Of a stretch of 64,000 nt of DNA, positions 60,268 to 64,000 are shown one piece after another. The stretch spans positions 62,001 through 126,000 of the forward strand of contig NZ_QYLP01000033.1 in assembly GCF_003614925.1 (NCBI RefSeq). Reading direction: 5' to 3'. This DNA comes from Arthrobacter celericrescens (GTDB lineage Bacteria; Actinomycetota; Actinomycetes; Actinomycetales; Micrococcaceae). The notes beneath the pieces are model-generated. The model worked only from the letters and a program-made list of their open reading frames with translations. It was not told the origin of the DNA and did no database searches. Every line of letters starts with the position of its first letter. The stretch's first letter is position 1. The translations under genes were made by a program, and so were the position numbers.

Positions 60268-61707
60268 TTACGACGCCGGCACCTGGGCGGGTGTCGCGTG
60301 CTCGCTGGGGTAGATGGTCTCCAGCGGGGCCCGGTTGGTGGCCTTTGCCCAGGGGTAGTAGACCGCCATGGTCACCGCGATGCCGACGATCCAGGAGATG
60401 TCTGCGCCGCCCAGCCAGTGGGTTACTGGTCCGGTGTAGAGGGCCTGGGCGAGGAACGGGATCTGGACCACGACGCCGATGGCGTAGGACACCAGGGCTG
60501 CGGCGTTCCACTTCCCGTAGCGGCCGTTCGGGTTGTACAGCGCCGGGATGTCCAGCCGGTCGCGGGACACCTTGTAGTAGTCCACGAGGTTGATGACCGA
60601 CCACGGCGTGAACACCATGAGCAGCATCAGCACGAAGTTCTTGAACAGGTTCAGGAAGTCCTTGCTGGCGAAGAGGGCGATCAGCACGCTTGCGCCGATG
60701 ACCACCAGGATGAACGCGACGCGGGCCGCACGGGACACGGTGTCGCGGCGGTTGACGGCGGTGCCGATCGTCACCGAGCACATGAAGGCGCCGTAGGCGT
60801 TCAGGCAGTTCACCGTGAGCTTGCCGCTGACGATCATCAGGTAGATGAAGACGGCGATCAGTCCGCCGCCGGCGAGGTCGCCCATGTAGCCCACCTGGTT
60901 CTTCAGGAAGTCCCCGCCCAGGTGCGCGGCAGACAGTCCGCCCGCCAGGGCACCGATGGTCATGGCCCACTGGGCGCCGCCCACGGAACCGGCGAAGGTG
61001 TACCAGAAGGTCCGGCGCTCGCTGGTGTTCTGCGGCAGGTACCGGGAGTAGTCCGCAACGTAGGGGCCGAAGGTCAGCTGCCAGCCGGCGCCCAGGGCGA
61101 TTGCAGTCAGGAAGGTGGGCCATTCGAAGCCCTTGAGGAACATGATCTGGCCGATGTCGTACTTGGTCAGCACCGCGAAGGTCAGGTACAGGAAGCCGGC
61201 CAGGCCCAGCACGGTGGCGATGCGGCCCAGGGCGTGGATGTACTTGTAGCCCAGGATGGCCAGCAGGGCGGTGGCGGCGCCGAAGATCAGGATCCCGACG
61301 GCGGGAACGTCGACTCCCAGAATCAGGTTGATGGCCTGCCCGGAGAGCACGGTGCCGGTGGAGGCGAAGCCCACGTACATCAGGATGACGAGGACCAGCG
61401 GGATGACGGCCCCGTAAACGCCGAACTGGGCTCGGCTGGAAATCATCTGCGGAAGGCCGAGCTTGGGGCCCTGGGCGGAGTGCAGCGCCATGACGATACC
61501 GCCAAGCACGTTGCCCACCAGCAGGCCGATGATGGCCCAGAACGCGTCGGCGCCGAAGACCACAGCCAGGGCGCCGTCCACGATCGCGGTGATCTGGGCG
61601 TTGGCGCCGAACCATAGGGTGAACTGGGACTTCGGGTGGCCGTGGCGCTCGCCGGGCGGGATCATTTCGATCGACCGGGCCTCGACGGCGCTGCTTGCTG
61701 CTGCCAT
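60268..61707 (-). CDS. NCS1-family purine/cytosine-type permease
   Basis: A 479-residue permease with about twelve membrane segments. SQFTLWFGANAQITAIVDGALAVVFG at the start and LGAGWQLTFGPYVADYSRYLP in the middle are NCS1 (cytosine/purine permease) signatures. ATG at 61707 is chosen because GAGGAG lies seven bases upstream. It is a different branch from the NCS1 protein at 1736. Nucleobase transport would fit the neighbouring purA, but that is only position. Confidence 0.87.
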   Translation of the reverse strand: MAAASSAVEARSIEMIPPGERHGHPKSQFTLWFGANAQITAIVDGALAVVFGADAFWAIIGLLVGNVLGGIVMALHSAQGPKLGLPQMISSRAQFGVYGAVIPLVLVILMYVGFASTGTVLSGQAINLILGVDVPAVGILIFGAATALLAILGYKYIHALGRIATVLGLAGFLYLTFAVLTKYDIGQIMFLKGFEWPTFLTAIALGAGWQLTFGPYVADYSRYLPQNTSERRTFWYTFAGSVGGAQWAMTIGALAGGLSAAHLGGDFLKNQVGYMGDLAGGGLIAVFIYLMIVSGKLTVNCLNAYGAFMCSVTIGTAVNRRDTVSRAARVAFILVVIGASVLIALFASKDFLNLFKNFVLMLLMVFTPWSVINLVDYYKVSRDRLDIPALYNPNGRYGKWNAAALVSYAIGVVVQIPFLAQALYTGPVTHWLGGADISWIVGIAVTMAVYYPWAKATNRAPLETIYPSEHATPAQVPAS

Positions 61708-62078
61708 GGTGCTACTCCTCATGCTGAACGGGCATGTTCCATGTCACAACAATGCGGTGCGCGGAACAATCGGATCCGGGGCAGCGGTGTCGCGCATCCC
61801 AGACACTTTGCGCGTGTCGCTGGGCGGTTCGCAGGGGCTGCCGTGTCCACTTGCCCGCCGGCCGCTGCCGGCGTCGGCCTACTGTTGCAGGGTCACGACA
61901 CCGTGTTATGGGGCCGGATCCGCTAAACTTGGCTGGTAAGAGCCCCGGAACTCTTGCCCTTCCTGCCCATGAATCTTTGTTGAAGACCGTGGACAGGGCC
62001 TGGCTTCGGGGCGTTCTCATGTACGGCGCCAGGCGCGGTGTTCCCGCCGCCTGCCCGAAAAGAATGGGGGAGGATCCC
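61708..62078. other. 371-bp divergent region between NCS1 permease and purA
   Basis: No gene is seen. TAAACT (61924-61929), the same hexamer as before pyrE, is a candidate -10 for purA; it would give a leader of about 140 bases. No -35 at the right distance is convincing. Around 61859-61875 is a GCCGGC-rich inverted segment. I recognise no purine riboswitch in it. Confidence 0.4.
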
Positions 62079-63368
62079 ATGCCCGCTATCGTGATCGTCG
62101 GAGCCCAGTGGGGCGACGAAGGCAAAGGCAAAGCGACCGACCTGCTCGGCGGCCGCGTCGACTATGTGGTCAAGCCCAACGGCGGCAACAACGCCGGGCA
62201 CACCGTCGTCGTCGGCGGCGAGAAGTACGAGCTCAAGCTCCTTCCCGCAGGCATCCTGAGCCCCAACGCCATCCCGATCATCGGCAACGGCTGCGTGGTG
62301 AACCTCGAGGCCCTGTTCCAGGAAATCGACGGCCTCGAAGCCCGCGGTGCCGACACCTCCCGCCTGCGGGTTTCCGCCAACGCCCACCTCGTGGCCCCGT
62401 ACCACCAGGTGCTGGACAAGGTCACCGAGCGCTTCCTCGGCAGCCGCGCCATCGGCACCACCGGCCGCGGAATCGGCCCGGCCTACATGGACAAGGTGGC
62501 CCGCCTGGGCATCCGCGTCCAGGACGTCTTCGACGAGTCGATCCTCCGCCAGAAGGTGGAAGGCTCGCTGCGCCAGAAGAACGAACTCCTGGTCAAGGTC
62601 TACAACCGCCGCGACGTCGTGGTGGACGAGATCGTCGAATACTTCCTCTCTTTCGCCGAGCGCCTGCGCCCGCTGGTCATCGACTCCACCCTGGTCCTGA
62701 ACAACGCCCTGGACGAGGGCAAGGTGGTCCTCATGGAGGGCGGCCAGGCCACGTTCCTGGACGTCGACCACGGCACCTACCCGTTCGTGACCTCCTCCAA
62801 CCCGACCGCCGGCGGCGCCTCCGTGGGCTCGGGCATCGGTCCCACCCGCATCTCGCGCTCCATCGGCATCATCAAGGCGTACACCACCCGCGTCGGCGCC
62901 GGCCCGTTCCCCACCGAACTCTTCGACGAGATGGGCCTGTACCTGCAGAAGACCGGCGGTGAGTTCGGCGTGAACACCGGCCGCCCGCGCCGCTGCGGCT
63001 GGTACGACGCCGTCCTGGCCCGCCACGCTTCCCGCGTGAACGGCTTCACCGACTACTTCGTCACCAAGCTGGACGTGCTCACCGGCATCGAGCAGATCCC
63101 GGTCTGCGTGGCGTACGACGTCGACGGCGTCCGCCACGACGAAATGCCCATGACCCAGACCGAGTTCCACCACGCCGTGCCGATCTTCGAGTACTTCGAC
63201 GGCTGGACCGAGGACATCACCGGCGCCAAGACCCTGGAGGACCTGCCGGAGAACGCCCGCAACTACGTGCTGGCGCTCGAAAAGCTCTCCGGCACCCGCT
63301 TCTCCGCGATCGGCGTCGGCCCGGACCGCGACCAGACGATCGTGCTGCACGACCTGATCGAGGACTAA
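62079..63368 (+). CDS. purA: Adenylosuccinate synthetase
   Basis: A 429-residue GTP-dependent ligase joining IMP and aspartate in AMP synthesis. [17 protein letters not shown] (residues 8-24) is the GTP loop, [11 protein letters not shown] the IMP/catalytic His region, [14 protein letters not shown] and [13 protein letters not shown] conserved further on. ATG at 62079 has GGGGGAGG upstream; longer in-frame starts would cover the control region. A nested hairpin terminator follows. Confidence 0.96.
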   Translation: MPAIVIVGAQWGDEGKGKATDLLGGRVDYVVKPNGGNNAGHTVVVGGEKYELKLLPAGILSPNAIPIIGNGCVVNLEALFQEIDGLEARGADTSRLRVSANAHLVAPYHQVLDKVTERFLGSRAIGTTGRGIGPAYMDKVARLGIRVQDVFDESILRQKVEGSLRQKNELLVKVYNRRDVVVDEIVEYFLSFAERLRPLVIDSTLVLNNALDEGKVVLMEGGQATFLDVDHGTYPFVTSSNPTAGGASVGSGIGPTRISRSIGIIKAYTTRVGAGPFPTELFDEMGLYLQKTGGEFGVNTGRPRRCGWYDAVLARHASRVNGFTDYFVTKLDVLTGIEQIPVCVAYDVDGVRHDEMPMTQTEFHHAVPIFEYFDGWTEDITGAKTLEDLPENARNYVLALEKLSGTRFSAIGVGPDRDQTIVLHDLIED

Positions 63369-63389
63369 GCCTCCAGAACGTTCGACGAC

Positions 63390-63434
63390 GGCGGGCCGCC
63401 CGGGGTTCCAATGGAACCTTCCGGGCGGCCCGCC
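63390..63434 (+). terminator. Nested hairpin terminator of purA
   Basis: GGCGGGCCGCCCGG (63390-63403) pairs with CCGGGCGGCCCGCC (63421-63434), enclosing a smaller GGTTCC/GGAACC hairpin. TTTGTTGTT follows. It starts 22 bases after the purA stop. Confidence 0.85.
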
Positions 63435-63457
63435 TTTGTTGTTGCCGGCTTTCTGCG

Positions 63458-63516
63458 TTCATCCTGCAGGTCAGGCGGGTTGTGCGCCCTCCACCCCGCC
63501 GGATCTGCAGGATGAA
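63458..63516. repeat. 59-base imperfect palindrome downstream of purA
   Basis: TTCATCCTGCAG (63458-63469) pairs exactly with CTGCAGGATGAA (63505-63516). Inside, GGCGGG (63474-63479) pairs with CCCGCC (63495-63500); the four-base steps between include one mismatch and one wobble. The 15-base loop is 63480-63494. It is separate from the purA terminator and may be a palindromic intergenic element. Confidence 0.7.
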
Positions 63517-63583
63517 ATTTACGACGGCGGCCGGGCCTGTGGATAACGCAAGTACCCACGCCCGCATCCGCAACACTTGTACT

Positions 63584-64000
63584 GTGAGCAAAGCCGGGCC
63601 CCTTCCCGAAACATTGGCGTTGCGTTCCTTCACCTTGAGGGAGGGGCTGGCCGCGGGACAAACCCTGAGCCGCCTGAGGGCCAAGGATCTCAGGACGCCC
63701 AGCCGGGGAATCAGGGTCCCAGTCGGGGCGGCACAGCGACTCGCAGAACGGGTCAGACCGTACGTCCTGCTTTCCGGCGGTGCCGTCGCCAGCGACAGCA
63801 CCGCCGCTAGGTTGCTTGGGGTGCCGTTGCCGAAGGACCTGGAGGAAGAAACCAGGCTGCACTTCAGCTCATCCTCGAAGACAGGACCGCGGCGCAAACA
63901 TGTGGTGGGGCATAGCAGGTGTTTCGACCCGGACGAGGTGACGCTGCTGGACGGCATTCCCGTGACGTCACCAGCGAGGACCTGGCTCGACCTCGCACCG
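63584..64000 (+). CDS. DUF559/AbiEi-antitoxin-like protein, N-terminal part
   Basis: The first 139 codons of a gene that continues past the window. The sequence has RLRAKDLRTPSRGIRVP near the start and ends VTSPARTWLDLAP, a pattern I know from actinobacterial proteins with an AbiEi-like N-terminal winged-helix region and a DUF559 (Vsr-like endonuclease fold) C-terminus. GTG at 63584 is the first reasonable start; no good ribosome-binding site is seen. Such proteins are common and often single, so a toxin-antitoxin role is not implied. Confidence 0.6.
   Translation, partial: MSKAGPLPETLALRSFTLREGLAAGQTLSRLRAKDLRTPSRGIRVPVGAAQRLAERVRPYVLLSGGAVASDSTAARLLGVPLPKDLEEETRLHFSSSSKTGPRRKHVVGHSRCFDPDEVTLLDGIPVTSPARTWLDLAP

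Overview
The window looks like chromosome from a high-GC actinobacterium of the Arthrobacter/Pseudarthrobacter group. Codons end mostly in G or C, GTG starts are frequent, many genes overlap by ATGA or GTGA, and housekeeping neighbours such as fba followed by a DUF3151 gene are typical of the lineage. The genus is an inference. I saw no rRNA, tRNA, CRISPR array, insertion sequence or phage gene.

Layout. 1-3.8 kb: start of an ethanolamine permease gene, a divergent FadR-type regulator, and an NCS1 transporter with its own TetR repressor behind a palindromic operator. 3.8-4.7 kb: nadE. 4.8-16.8 kb: a LacI regulator divergent from a ten-gene sugar-acid operon. That operon encodes a CUT1-type ABC importer without ATPase, two TIM-barrel enzymes around a Gfo/Idh/MocA dehydrogenase, glucuronate isomerase, fructuronate reductase, mannonate dehydratase and a gluconokinase. 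16.9-20 kb: a degenerate CPBP membrane protein, pyrE, a secreted metallophosphoesterase and two small genes.

20.2-38.5 kb is the most distinctive part. It is a catabolic block with two paralogous FCD-type GntR regulators, a complete polar amino-acid ABC importer plus an orphan duplicate permease, two flavin amine oxidases, gabT/gabD-like genes, a haloacid dehalogenase-like hydrolase, two more aldehyde dehydrogenases, a tartrate/malate-type dehydrogenase, a 2-hydroxyacid dehydrogenase and aspartase. Five copies of an ATTGTCAACAAT-type palindrome mark its transcription-unit starts. Together they point to uptake and oxidation of an amine or amino-acid derivative whose identity the sequence does not give.

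38.5-51.2 kb: two related glucan-debranching-type glycosidases, the second inside a LacI-controlled ABC sugar-import operon. Between them lie a Tat-like alpha/beta hydrolase, two phosphatases and a SpoU methyltransferase. 51.3-53.9 kb: a glutamine-synthetase-like gene and an amidohydrolase that look like the two halves of the eukaryotic FluG/NodGS fusion, encoded separately. 54-64 kb: fba, DUF3151, a secreted M14 carboxypeptidase, a gluconate module (gntR, gntK, gntP), a TfoX-N protein, a second NCS1 permease, purA, and the start of a DUF559-like gene.

Two large intergenic palindromes, three probable leaderless promoters and several strong terminators are also annotated. All identifications rest on motif recognition without database searches.
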